Origin: Kitagawia praeruptora
Lineage: Eukaryota > Streptophyta > Magnoliopsida > Apiales > Apiaceae
Reading direction: 5' to 3'
Assembly (NCBI GenBank): GCA_037693485.1
Contig: CM075346.1
Coordinates: 95,276,501-95,340,500 of the forward strand
DNA length: 64,000 bases
This document shows positions 43,058 through 52,828 of the stretch, in pieces. The position numbers were made by a program, and so were the translations under genes. Position 1 is the stretch's first letter, and every line of letters begins with the position of its first letter. Under the pieces are notes generated by a model that was given only the letters and a program-made list of their open reading frames with translations, was not told the origin of the DNA and made no database searches.

Positions 43058-43279
43058 AGTGAAACTTCTCTTTTTGTTTCGACAGGTGAAAGTGTAACAT
43101 CTCACAAGCATAATAATAAGATAAGATATTTTTATTTCTGAAATCAAGTTTCAGAAAACTTGGAGCAATAACAGATCATATAGAACAACATACTCATGAA
43201 GGCTATTCTTAAAAAGAGGTTGCACATTCCTTTCTACCCCATGCACTAAATACATTCAGTGAACCCAAGTTCAAAGCTA
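43058..43279 (-). other. 3' UTR of the RDM4 retrocopy
   Basis: Lies between the MITE and the oligo(A) tract. On the coding strand it has AATAAAAATATC near 43130, a plausible polyadenylation signal about 75 bases before the A tract. This sequence came with the processed transcript. Confidence 0.6.
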
Positions 43280-43600
43280 TTCCCTCCGTCCCAATAGATT
43301 GTTAACACTTTCTATTTTGAGATGTCCGAATAGATTGTTAACATTTCCTAAAATAGTAAGTTTTAACACTATTACACCCCCTACTTCACTTATTTTAACA
43401 ATACTTTACACTATTACATCCATTACTTAACTTATTTTAACTATAAAATCACTATTACACCAACTACTTAACTTATTTTAACAATAAAATCACTATTACA
43501 TCCACTACTTCATTTATTCATTTATTTTAATAATATTACACCCACTATCTTGGTTTCCGTGCAAAAAACAAATGTTAACATCTCATTGGAACGGAGGGAG
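43280..43600. mobile_element. Stowaway-type MITE directly after the RDM4 stop codon
   Basis: 321 bp with ends TTCCCTCCGTCCCAATA and CTCCCTCCGTTCCAATG (read inward), the plant Stowaway signature, flanked by TA at 43278-43279 and 43601-43602. The interior holds a tandem repeat of CTATTACANCNACTACTTAA units (about 43375-43510) and a duplicated GATTGTTAACA near its left end. Confidence 0.88.
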
Positions 43601-43602
43601 TA

Positions 43603-43890
43603 CTAAAATTGATCATCATCATATTTGTAATCATCACCATCATCAAAGCCGTCAAGCTCATTATCGAAATAATCATCTCGTCCTGATCCTTCATCAAAGA
43701 AAGCATCCTCTTCGCAATCAGCACTGAAAACAGAATTTTCATCTTCCTCTGATATATCATCAGAACTATTGCCCTGAGTTTCCTCATCGCTGGATGTGTC
43801 CTCATCAGGATAATCGTTCATGGCATTATCTTCTGTATTTGAATCATAACTTTCATTTTCTGATTCATCAGGGCCATCATAATAATCATC
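43603..43890 (-). pseudogene. RDM4: RDM4/IWR1 retrocopy, C-terminal acidic part
   Basis: Open frame read through the TCATC site to a TAG at 43603-43605. It begins D-Y-Y-D-G-P-D-E-S-E, contains M-N-D-Y-P-D-E-D and ends in Asp-rich F-D-D-G-D-D-Y-K-Y-D-D-D-Q-F. The tail is more than a third Asp and Glu, as in the family. It has no start of its own after the insertion. Confidence 0.85.
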
Positions 43891-44231
43891 TGTTATGAAT
43901 TGATCTATTAAGGTCCAGACTGAAGATTAAACGAACTCAATCACCAGAAAATTACTTCTATTAACTCTTACTAAATAACTCACACCAACAGTTTGCACGA
44001 ATTACAGATTGTTTTCTCAGACCTTCGAGTCGCTGAGTAACTCCCAAAACACACTAGGGTTTTACAAAATACGAGATACCCCCTTTTCCCCTTTTTCAAT
44101 TCTTTTATCTAGCCTCCTTTTGACAATTACATAGGAAATTACAATTTTACCCTCCCTCTGTTTTCTTGGAACGACGTCGTGCATACATATTGGAATAAAA
44201 AGGCTTTTCTGCTTTGCTGTGAGTCATTGCA
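43891..44231 (-). repeat. 3' LTR of the chromovirus
   Basis: 341 bp, TGTTATGAAT to GAGTCATTGCA. Its inner end encodes the last 26 residues of the integrase frame, which stops at 44147. The purine tract on the minus strand (GATTTGGCCGGGGGTAT, 44232-44248) lies against it. Confidence 0.94.
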
Positions 44232-45463
44232 ATACCCCCGGCCAAATCTTTCACCTTGTCCTCAAGGTAAAACTGGGGAAATTGTTCTTCCAACATCTCT
44301 GCTACCTCCCATGTTGCTTCAAACTCTGGCAGTCCCTCCCATTTAACCAAAACTTCCAAGTGGTTGTGCGGTCCGGCATTGCGAATTGCTAACAGCTTTT
44401 CTGGGTTGACAACCAGTTCCAAGTCTGAATGGATCTGAGGAGGAATTGTCTTGTTCAGCTGAGTGTCTCCCAGGGCTTTCTTCAACTGCGAAATGTGAAA
44501 AACCGGGTGTATCTTGCTGGTGTCTGGTAATGCCAGCTTGTATGCAACCTCCCCAATGCGCTCTACCACTTCATATGGACCATAATAACGAGCTACAAGC
44601 TTCTCAAACGGCCTTCTTGCTAACGACTTCTGCCTATAAGGCTGCAGTTTTAAGTAGACAAAATCACCCAGCTCGAACACGAGTTCTCTACGATGGTTAT
44701 CCGCAGATAACTTCATAACCTGTTGTGCCCTCAAGAGATGCATCTTAAGTTCGTCCAACATGGCATCTCTTGCCTGTAGGCTTTCTTCCACACTATCAAC
44801 TGGTGTGTGCCCAGTACCCAATCTCAACAAATGAGGAGGCTCACGACCATAGAGTACCTGAAACGGGGACATCTTGAGAGACACGTGTGGGGACGTGTTG
44901 TACCAGAATTCAGCCCAAGAAATCCACTGAGCCCAAGCTTGAGGGTGACCCGAAACAAAACATCGTAAATAGGTCTCTAAACACTTGTTGACGACTTCAG
45001 ATTGCCCGTCTGTTTGTGGGTGGTAGGCGGAGCTCCTCTTTAATGTTGTCCCTTGTAACCGAAACAACTCTCTCCAAAATAAACTCATGAAAATTCGATC
45101 CCTATCTGAAATGATTGAGACTGGGAACCCATGGAGACGTACAACGCCATTCACAAACTCTGTCGCCACAGTCAATGCTGAAAATGGGTGTTTCAACTTG
45201 ATGAAATGCGCGTACTTAGATAACTGATCCACCACTACTAGAATTGTATCAAACCCTTTTGATCGTGGTAACCCCTCCACGAAATCCATGGTGATATGAT
45301 CCCAAACCTGCCCCGAAACTGGTAAGGGTTGGAGGAGCCCTGCTGGCTGTTGGGTAGACACCTTGTTTTGCTGACAAGTTACGCACTCACGTACGTATTT
45401 GCTTATGTCTTTCCTCATACCTTGCCAAAACCAATCTGTTGCTATCCTCAAATAAGTTTTCAA
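44147..45463 (-). pseudogene. Integrase with chromodomain, chromovirus
   Basis: About 438 residues after an in-frame TAG at 45500 that separates it from RNase H; translation of the whole polyprotein would stop there. Zinc-finger end C-V-T-C-Q-Q-N-K; catalytic core with Asp in I-T-M-D-F-V-E-G-L-P, Asp in I-I-S-D-R-D-R-I-F and Glu in Q-T-D-G-Q-S-E-V-V-N. After the C-terminal domain (Y-Y-G-P-Y-E-V, H-P-V-F-H-I-S-Q-L-K) comes a chromodomain (about 345-400, V-L-V-K-W-E-G-L-P-E-F-E-A-T-W-E), thought to steer integration towards particular chromatin. The tail M-T-H-S-K-A-E-K-P-F is read from the LTR. Confidence 0.9.
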
Positions 45464-45499
45464 TTCCCCGGAATGCCCTCCTACAGGTGAGTCATGATA

Positions 45500-46372
45500 C
45501 TATTTCATGATTGTGGGAATAAAAGATGAGTTCTTAGAAATTACCAGCCTTTGTTTGAACTTTAATCTGCCCGCTACCATTTCGAATTCTGGGAACTGTT
45601 CTTTCCGGTTCTCCATATCCTGCCTGAGTTGCTTGAGGAAGGGATCCCCTTCTATTTCTGCTAACAGGGCACTCCAGTCGATGGTACAGGTGGTGAGCAT
45701 GGAACTTAGCACTACTTCCCCTCCTGTTTGTCTAGAGAGTGCGTCAGCCACCCTGTTCGAAGTTCCCACCCTGTACTTAACCTCGAAATCGAATGCCATC
45801 AATTTACTAACCCACTTTTGGTAGTTGGCGCCAACTTCTCGTTGTTGCATCAAGTATTTGAGACTTTGTTGGTCCGTGTAGATAAGGAAATGTCGCCCCA
45901 ACAGATAATGCTTCCATTTCAAAACTGACAAGCAAATGGCGATCAACTCCTTCTCATAAATAGCCTTCTGTCTCGCCCTTGGACCTAGCAGCTTGCTAAA
46001 ATAAGCTATGGGTCTATCCTTTTGTGTTAACACCGCTCCTATTCTGAACCCTGATGCATCGGTTTCTACTATAAACGGAACCGAAAAGTATGGCATGGCC
46101 AACACCGGGGCAGTAATCATGGCATGTTTGAGCTGCTCGAATGCACTGGTGGCTTCATTAGACCACCCAAACTGGTCTTTCTTGAGCTGGTGGGTTAAGG
46201 GTTGAGCTATTTGGGCATAGTTGGCCACGAACTTACGGTAGTACCCGGTTAGTCCCAAAAATCCCCGCAGCTCCTTGAGGTTCTTAGGTTCGGGCCAATC
46301 AACCATCACTTGCACTTTACTCGCATCTGCTGCTACTCCTTGAGCCGATATGACATGGCCCAAGTATTCCAA
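45500..46372 (-). pseudogene. RT thumb and RNase H, chromovirus
   Basis: 290-residue frame continuing RT after a one-base shift in an A9 run (46393-46401 on the plus strand). It starts with the connection region E-Y-L-G-H-V-I-S, then F-L-G-L-T-G-Y-Y-R-K-F. RNase H has V-E-T-D-A-S-G-F (first Asp), Y-E-K-E-L (Glu) and Y-T-D-Q-Q-S-L (Asp). It ends at the in-frame TAG at 45500, just before the integrase H-H-C-C finger. Confidence 0.88.
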
Positions 46373-47220
46373 CCTTTCCCTTCCAAACTCACTTTTTTTT
46401 TATTTACCACCAAACTGTTTTTGCCCAGCGTTTGCAACACTGTAGCCAAATGTTTCGCGTGTTCCTCTTTAGTCGGGCTGTAAATCAGAATGTCGTCGAA
46501 GAACACAAGCACATATTTACGAAGGTAGGGCCGGAAAATCTCGTTCATAAGTGACTGAAAAGTCCAAGGGGCATTAGACAACCCGAACGGCATAACTAGA
46601 AACTCGTAATGGCCTTCGTGGGTTCGAAACGCAGTTTTGTACACATCCTCATCTTTGACCCGAATATGATGATACCCAGCCTTGAGGTCCAACTTACTAA
46701 AATGTCGTGCCCCATGCAATTCGTCGAGTAGCTCATCTATAATGGGAATGGGAAACTTATCGGGCACCGTCTCCTTATTGAGGGCTCTATAATCGACGCA
46801 AAAGCGCCATGAGCCGTCCTTTTTCTTGACAAGTAGGACTGGGCTAGAGTAGGGGCTGGTTGAGGGTTGAATTATTCCCGCCTCGAGCATCTCTCGAACC
46901 AATTTCTCTATTTCGTCCTTTTGAAATTGGGGGTAACGATACGGTCTCATGCTTACGGGGTTGCTGCCTGTTTTCATGACTATAGCGTGTTCATACCCCC
47001 TATAGGGTGGTAGTTGTGTGGGTGTTTGAAACACGGCTTCATATTTTTCCAACACTGGTTGCAAGTACCGGGGTGTTTCATTTTTCTCCTGCTCTTTCCC
47101 TGTTCTCTCCATTTGTTTTAATTCAATCAACACTCCACCCCCCTCCTTGCGTACCGTTCTGACCATAGCCTTTAAAGATACTTTCGCGTGAACCAGGGAA
47201 GGATCCCCTTGCAACACCAC
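46333..47220 (-). pseudogene. Reverse transcriptase, chromovirus
   Basis: 295-residue frame. Fingers and palm: R-P-Y-R-Y-P-Q-F-Q-K-D-E-I, V-L-L-V-K-K-K-D-G-S-W-R-F-C-V-D-Y-R-A-L-N, F-S-K-L-D-L-K-A-G-Y-H-H-I (first catalytic Asp) and V-F-F-D-D-I-L-I-Y-S (the Y-x-D-D box, here F-F-D-D, as usual in plant chromoviruses). The final ~25 residues are out of frame because of the A-run shift near 46397. Confidence 0.9.
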
Positions 47221-47226
47221 ACTCTT

Positions 47227-47469
47227 CTACCCCACTCTGAATTTCATTTTCTGAGACTTCCAGTTAGTCGTGACTGATCCCAGCTTCTCCAACCACTGCA
47301 CACCCAATATGACGTCCGAATTACCCAATGGAAATGGAAGGAAATCCTCAAGCACATCCACCCCTTCCAGCTGTACTAACACATTTTTACACTCTCCAGA
47401 ACCTCTCACCGCTTCTCCATTGCCCAAAGAAACCCCAAACCCCTTTGTTTCGACTAGTGGCAGGTTCAA
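47227..47469 (-). pseudogene. C-terminal half of protease, chromovirus
   Basis: Same frame as gag but cut off by an in-frame TAA at 47470-47472 and ending at a TAG at 47227-47229; the RT frame then continues in phase. It has V-S-L-G-N-G-E and F-P-L-G-N-S-D-V-I-L-G-V-Q-W-L, the usual second half of gypsy proteases. Confidence 0.85.
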
Positions 47470-48981
47470 TTACTTTATTAAGCTCGTGGCAACAAAATTA
47501 TGGGTTGCCCCCGGGTCTATCATGACAATAACTTCCTGTCCAGCAATATACCCCTTAAGTTTCATCGTTTTAGGGGAAGAGATGCCAATGACCGAATTTA
47601 ATGACACCTCTGTGGTGATGTCTTCTTCCACCCCTTCCAGTTGTGATCCCTGGTTTTCCGTTCCCTCTAACTCTTCTTCATCATCCTGTGTTAGTAAAAC
47701 ACTAAGTTCCCACTGTTTGCACCTATGTCCTACCATCCACTTCTCATCGCACCGAAAACACAGCCCTTTCTCCCTCTTTTGTTGCAGCTCTTTAGGTGAT
47801 AATCGTCTCAGGTTTCCCACCCGTTTGGCTACAGGAATGGATTGCATTAGCGTTCTGGGACTTGTCTGCGATGCCTGACTGTAGCTCGAGTGTTGAGACG
47901 ACCCTGATCCTGGCGAGAAAGACCCTGATTCCGAATTGGACCCCCCTCCTGATCCTTTCGACCCTGGTGAATAAGGAGATGCTCCAAAACTGACACTCCT
48001 GTTTCCAGCAGTCAACTGTAACATTGAGGCAGGTCTCTGGGTAGTGTACCCACCAGATTTTGTGTCCCCTCCCTTTTGACTTCTCACCCTATTCTTTTCT
48101 TCGATCCTGAGGGCTAAATCCATGGCTTGCTCCAGTGTATAGATGCCCATCATTCTCACCTCTACCCTTATGTCTTCTCTCAACCCATTGACAAACTGAG
48201 CCATCAAAATCGTCTCTGGAATATTCTCGAGTGGTGCTGCCTTCTCAATGAATTGTGTACGAAATTCCTCCACCGTACTCGTTTGTTTCACCGCCAACCA
48301 TTGTTCGCAAAGTGTCCCCGAATGTAGGGGTCTGAACCTCTGCAGAATTAATCTCCTCATATCTTCCCAACTACGAATAGGTCGCCGACCATTCTCCCAT
48401 TGATACCACAACAAAGCCTCCCCATCAAACCCCACTACAGCCACCTCCAGTTTCTCCTCTTCGGTAAGTTTGTAAAACGAAAAATACCTCTCAGCCCTTA
48501 GTAACCACCCATCGGGATTTGCGCCATCAAACTGGGGAAGGTCTAGCTTGCGATACTTCCAGTTTCCCTTCGTGTTCTCGGATTCACCTCGCCTCCATGT
48601 CTCCTCTCCTCTCTTTTCTTTTTCCTTGTCCGCACCCCCATTTTGAAACCCATTAGATCCACCAACGATTCGGACCCCACTACTCTCAGATTCAACACCT
48701 CCCAACATCGATCTATGAATCTCCCCTCCCTCTTTCGTCGTCGTGGTACCTTTGCCCGAGAGAGATGAGATCGTTGATCGGATCTCCGACTGGAACTTGT
48801 CGTTGTTCTCCCTTTCTCGATCTATTCTTATCTGAAGCTTTTGAGTCACCTGATCAAGCGCCGTCGTCATCTGAGATACCAGGGTTTGCTGCATCTCCAT
48901 CACCACCTTCCGTAAATCAGCCACCGATTCTTCAAGGCTATCCAGTCGGTTTGATTGTCGTGTCTCTGTTTGTGGCGCCAT
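47470..48981 (-). CDS. Gag and N-terminal protease, chromovirus
   Basis: Starts at the ATG at 48981, ten bases after the PBS; 503 residues. N-terminal coiled coil (about 10-65), retrotransposon gag domain (about 150-300: W-L-L-R-A-E-R-Y-F, L-L-W-Y-Q-W-E-N, S-W-E-D-M-R-R-L, F-V-N-G-L-R-E-D-I), a Ser/Gly-rich linker, then a zinc knuckle C-F-R-C-D-E-K-W-M-V-G-H-R-C and the start of protease. The active site reads M-I-D-P-G-A-T-H-N-F: Pro replaces the Ser or Thr of D-S/T-G, so protease is probably inactive. The frame ends five residues later at a TAA. Confidence 0.88.
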   Translation of the reverse strand: MAPQTETRQSNRLDSLEESVADLRKVVMEMQQTLVSQMTTALDQVTQKLQIRIDRERENNDKFQSEIRSTISSLSGKGTTTTKEGGEIHRSMLGGVESESSGVRIVGGSNGFQNGGADKEKEKRGEETWRRGESENTKGNWKYRKLDLPQFDGANPDGWLLRAERYFSFYKLTEEEKLEVAVVGFDGEALLWYQWENGRRPIRSWEDMRRLILQRFRPLHSGTLCEQWLAVKQTSTVEEFRTQFIEKAAPLENIPETILMAQFVNGLREDIRVEVRMMGIYTLEQAMDLALRIEEKNRVRSQKGGDTKSGGYTTQRPASMLQLTAGNRSVSFGASPYSPGSKGSGGGSNSESGSFSPGSGSSQHSSYSQASQTSPRTLMQSIPVAKRVGNLRRLSPKELQQKREKGLCFRCDEKWMVGHRCKQWELSVLLTQDDEEELEGTENQGSQLEGVEEDITTEVSLNSVIGISSPKTMKLKGYIAGQEVIVMIDPGATHNFVATSLIK

Positions 48982-48988
48982 GATCTCA

Positions 48989-49002
48989 CCGCTCTGATAC
49001 CA
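48989..49002 (-). other. Primer binding site of the chromovirus
   Basis: TGGTATCAGAGCGG on the minus strand, a few bases after the 5' LTR. It matches the initiator tRNA-Met type site. Confidence 0.85.
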
Positions 49003-49006
49003 GATT

Positions 49007-49347
49007 TGTTATGAATTGATCTGTTAAGGTCCAGACTGAAGATTAAACGAACTCAATCACCAAAAAATTACTTCTATTAACTCTTACTAAATAACTCACA
49101 CCAACAGTTTGCACAAATTACAGATTGTTTTCTCAGACCTTCGAGTCGCTGAGTAACTCCCAAAACACACTAGGGTTTTACAAAATACGAGATACCCCCT
49201 TTTCCCCTTTTTCAATTCTTTTATCTAGCCTCCTTTTGACAATTACATAGGAAATTACAATTTTACCCTCCCTCTGTTTTCTTGGAACGACGTCGTGCAT
49301 ACATATTGGAATAAAAAGGCTTTTCTGCTTTGCTGTGAGTCATTGCA
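49007..49347 (-). repeat. 5' LTR of the chromovirus
   Basis: 341 bp, near-identical to 43891-44231. Because the RDM4 frame enters it from the right, this LTR supplies a 27-codon tail and stop (49263) to the truncated RDM4 frame. Confidence 0.94.
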
Positions 49348-49352
49348 TCATC

Positions 49353-50132
49353 ATCGTTATCATCCACTTGTACCAAAGGAAATGGATTTAAAGCATCTTC
49401 CCACATTATTGTTGCGTCATCCTTGACAGCATACAAATCATAAACATAGTCATTTTTACCTGCCCCTTTAAAATTGTAATTATCAATCTCAGATTCAATT
49501 TCTGCAGCAGCATCAGGGACGACGCACTCTCTTAACAGGGGAAGTAGAGAGGACATGATCAGATGCTCCTCCTCCTCCTCTTCCATTTCTGTATTCCTGT
49601 ATTCTTTCTCTTCATGAGTGGTATCAGGTACATCAACACGCTCAACATCATAGAGATGACACATCTCCTTAAGTGCTTCATCATGATTTGCCTCTTTTGT
49701 TCCTTTTCTTTTCCTCCAGACTTGCTCAAAACGAGCACTTTTTGACGAAATCTCATGCTCCTTCTTAGCTTTCCCCAGCAGCTTCTCATGTTTATTCTCT
49801 GTTTTGAAAGTGCGTCTTTTTTCTTCACTTTTCGTAACAATGTTCAAAGCGTCAGGCACAAATGACCGCAACAAATCAACCTTCACCTCCGAGTTGCTAA
49901 GTGTTTCAATGTGCTGTACAAAGACCTTTTTGGTCTTCACCTCTGCCACTTTACCGGATGACTGAGACAGAGACAGAGACAGCTTCTCAAAATCAATCAA
50001 TGGACGCTTCAAGGGTCTGTCATTAATTTCAACCCAGAAAGCATCGAGCCGGGATTGAAAAGCCTTGCGTTTAACCCTAACAATAACTGGCTTGTCATTC
50101 TTCGCTGAAGAACTTCCGGCAACATCAGCCAT
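49353..50132 (-). CDS. RDM4: RDM4/IWR1 retrocopy, N-terminal ~260 residues
   Basis: ATG at 50132 (M-A-D-V-A-G-S-S-S-A-K), preceded by only 24 bases of transcript before the target duplication. Carries the conserved N-terminal basic region, the S-A-R-F-E-Q-V-W block, the acidic E-E-E-E-E region and the Iwr1 core (Y-V-Y-D-L-Y, about residue 225). The frame enters the chromovirus LTR after V-D-D-N-D-D and ends with LTR-coded residues at 49263. Lacks the acidic C-terminal third, which is at 43603-43890. No promoter is evident; upstream DNA is AT-rich repeat. Confidence 0.85.
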
Positions 50133-50172
50133 CGGCAACGGCGGAGACGGTCGCTTTATGTCAACTCCTCTC

Positions 50173-51263
50173 GATAAAAACGAAAATTCTAAAAACACTA
50201 AATATGGTTCCTTTAAACTTAAAATATATAGTTTTTTCATCACGTTAGAACAAAAATTAAAATATGATTTAATTTAGTTGAGAAAGAAGGTATTATATAT
50301 TTAATTAACTTCTAATTAAGATTGACTTTATATATTTATATACTAAATAGGATTATATTTATATAATATAATAAATAAAAATATGGATAGGATTAACTTT
50401 TATTTAATTTATATTCAAAAGAGGATTTACTTTATGTATTTATTACTTTTCCTATAAAATCGAATGTAAATAAGGAAACTCTATTTTATTTCGAATGTAA
50501 ATAAGGAAATTCTATTTTTATTGAATTAAAATTGAGGAACTCTAGAAAAAAGATAAATAGGAGCTCCTGAGAAAATAGGATTTACTTTATATATTTATTG
50601 TTTTTCCTATAAAATCGAATGTAAATAAAGAAACTCTATTTTATTTCAATGTAAATAAGGAAATTCTATTATTATTGAATTAAAATTGAGGAGCTTTGGA
50701 AAAAAGATAAATATTTTTCGAACGATTTGGGAGCTCCTGGGGGTTTTCCTTTATATATACGGCGGCCTTGAAATATTTTTTTTAAAAACATACAAAATAT
50801 AAATTTAAGAAAGAAATCGGAAGGACAATATCTATAAATAAACTAATAAACACAATATTGTACAATTTTTAATATATATAGACAACTAAATAAATTATAT
50901 ATATATTTTCTATGTCGATTTTGTATCACGTTTTCTTAGGCCGACACCCGTTGTAATAAATACATATAAGTCGCGTCTTGTGGCGGCCTTGTAATATTTT
51001 TTTTCTTCAAAATATAGACTATTTAAGAAAGAAATCAAAAAGTAAATATCTACAAATAAATTAGTGAACACAATATTGTATAAATTTTAATATATTCATA
51101 GAAAATAAAATAAACTAGATACTTTTTTTACGTCGATTTTGTGTCACGTTTTCTTAGGCCGACACCCGTTGTAATAAATACATATAGATAAAAAAAAAAG
51201 AATATTTGATTGAATTATTAAAAGAAGACGTTGGAATATTAAGACCTAGAACAATGAGAAGAT
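50173..51263. repeat. AT-rich intergenic DNA with two local tandem duplications
   Basis: No gene. About 50412-50565 and 50577-50714 are near-copies (TTTCCTATAAAATCGAATGT, GGAAATTCTATT, TTGAATTAAAATTGAGGA landmarks). About 50762-50977 and 50985-51190 are near-copies around GGCGGCCTTG and TTTTCTTAGGCCGACACCCG, a motif also found near 42350 and 42645. Confidence 0.65.
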
Positions 51264-52819
51264 TGTTAGGTTTCGGGGCATAAACGCAGCGGATATAAAG
51301 CGTAAAAACAAATAAAAACGAAACCCAAACCTAGGATCCATGTATAAGTTGTGACTGATTATGGAGAAACGAATTCATACCAGTTAAGAGCTTTACGAAT
51401 TCTGAAAGATGGAGGTCCTAGATTGCAATCACCACACATCCCTTGCGTCAAGATCCGTGTCTCTAAATCGTCCACACGAACGTTCGATCCTTCAATGACC
51501 CAAGGAGCATGTACTAGCCAAATAAAACGCCTCTCTCTCTCTCTCTAGCCTCTCTTTGATATTAGAGCTGCTAGGGTTTTTTCCCAAAAACGATTTTCTG
51601 AAAAACTTAACCTAAAATTATACATCATTATGTATATATAGGGTAGAGAGATTGGGCCTAACCCTAATCATTTTGGGTTTTAACTAAACCAATCTGATTT
51701 GGGTTTTTAATTAATTAAATTCGAATTATAATTTAATTAACTAGGTCCAATCCCAATTAATTAAATAACCAAATTCGAATTTATAATCATTTAATTAAAA
51801 ACGAAATCTGATTTCGAAAATCAAATTCGAATTTTAATTATTTAATTTAAATCTAGCATTTAAATTAAAACTCATTTTAAAACGTTCTAAGTGTGTAACC
51901 CTTTAGGTTATTATTACGTTGGTAATAATTTTAATATCCAATAATAAAATTATAAACAATGAGCGGCATCTAGTAATACATCATTGCTACCCAAGTAATA
52001 ATAATATAATTGGTGATCCAATTAAACCTTTCGTGATATATGTTTTCGTGTAATATAATTCCTTTAACCAAATATTATAGATTAAACTTGAGGCATGTAT
52101 TTAGTCATCATCTTCAATATTTAATCCAGGTTTACTTGATCCATGAGTAGACTATTAAAACAAATCAATATTTGAGCATGGCCATGCATTTTCATAGTCT
52201 CACTCAATCAAGAGGCCAATAATATCTCTCCTAATTATAGGAGGGTTAAATCCTTTATCTATCATTCATATTTCTCATACGTCTCATAACATACCCGATG
52301 TACATTTTTATCATCACCCGGTCAAAGGTAACTTTCAATGTAGTCAAAGTATATTAATCCTCGTATAGAAATATAGTGATCTCAAGTCTAAGGATCATTA
52401 CACCATTATCACTGTGAGTCTTTCTAATGACATTATCAACATGTAGAATCTCACCATGGGTTTGTCCAGTACCATGTACTCCTACATGTACCTATGTATT
52501 GACTTTAGTATCTCCATACTCATAACCAATGAGATGTGGTTATCTGTCAAACAACATACTAGTCTATTTATGTATTATTATTTTCCTGTATAATAATAAC
52601 CGACTAGGGACCTTTTAAGAATATGATATATTATATAATCTCAAGTTCAAGTCATGTACTTAAACTATACATTGTGTATCATGATTCTAAGGACATTTAT
52701 TATGCTAACAAATATATCGCAGTAATTAAAGTCATAATAAATACGTTTATTTAATAATCAAATGACATAAAGGTTTATTCAAGAAACAATGTATTGCCTC
52801 TAGGGCACCTACTCTAACA
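51264..52819 (-). repeat. 3' LTR of the copia element
   Basis: 1556 bp, TGTTAGGTTTCGG to CTACTCTAACA. Contains a (CT)n run near 51530-51546 and several TTAATTAAATTCGAAT-rich palindromic stretches near 51720-51840. On the minus strand AAGTGGGAGAT (52820-52830) is the adjacent purine tract. Confidence 0.94.
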
Positions 52820-52828
52820 ATCTCCCAC

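Larger units (their letters stand above)
43891..49347 (-). mobile_element. Ty3/gypsy chromovirus (Reina-like by size) inserted in the RDM4 retrocopy
   Basis: Two 341-bp LTRs, 5457 bp overall, TCATC duplicated at 43886-43890 and 49348-49352. Minus-strand order: PBS, gag, protease, RT, RNase H, integrase with a C-terminal chromodomain. Short LTRs and compact size fit the Reina clade of plant chromoviruses. The coding region has three in-frame stops, a frameshift and a protease active-site change, so this copy cannot move by itself. LTRs differ at about three positions by eye (near 43906, 43942 and 44000). Removing it with one TSD copy leaves the RDM4 frame continuous. Confidence 0.93.
43033..50172 (-). 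pseudogene. RDM4: Processed retrocopy of RDM4/IWR1 (DMS4), split by a chromovirus and a MITE
   Basis: Coding parts are 49348-50132 (ATG at 50132) and 43603-43890 (TAG stop at 43603). Together they give about 354 codons, near the length of the Arabidopsis protein. Family signs: N-terminal V-I-V-R-V-K-R-K-A-F-Q-S-R-L-D-A-F-W, S-A-R-F-E-Q-V-W-R-K-R-K, the Iwr1 core Y-V-Y-D-L-Y with P-F-P-L-V-Q-V-D-D, and the acidic M-N-D-Y-P-D-E tail. RDM4/IWR1 assists nuclear import and assembly of RNA polymerases and is needed for RNA-directed DNA methylation. No introns, nine T (43049-43057, poly(A) on the coding strand) and a 16-bp direct repeat TATGTCAACTCCTCTC at 43033-43048 and 50157-50172 show LINE-mediated retroposition. 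Apart from the insertions the frame is open. Confidence 0.88.

Noticed and set aside
43603..50132. RDM4 as a functional resident gene with a 5.5-kb intron
   Set aside because: The interruption is a complete chromovirus with LTRs, PBS, PPT and a TSD, and the gene copy itself has retroposition marks.
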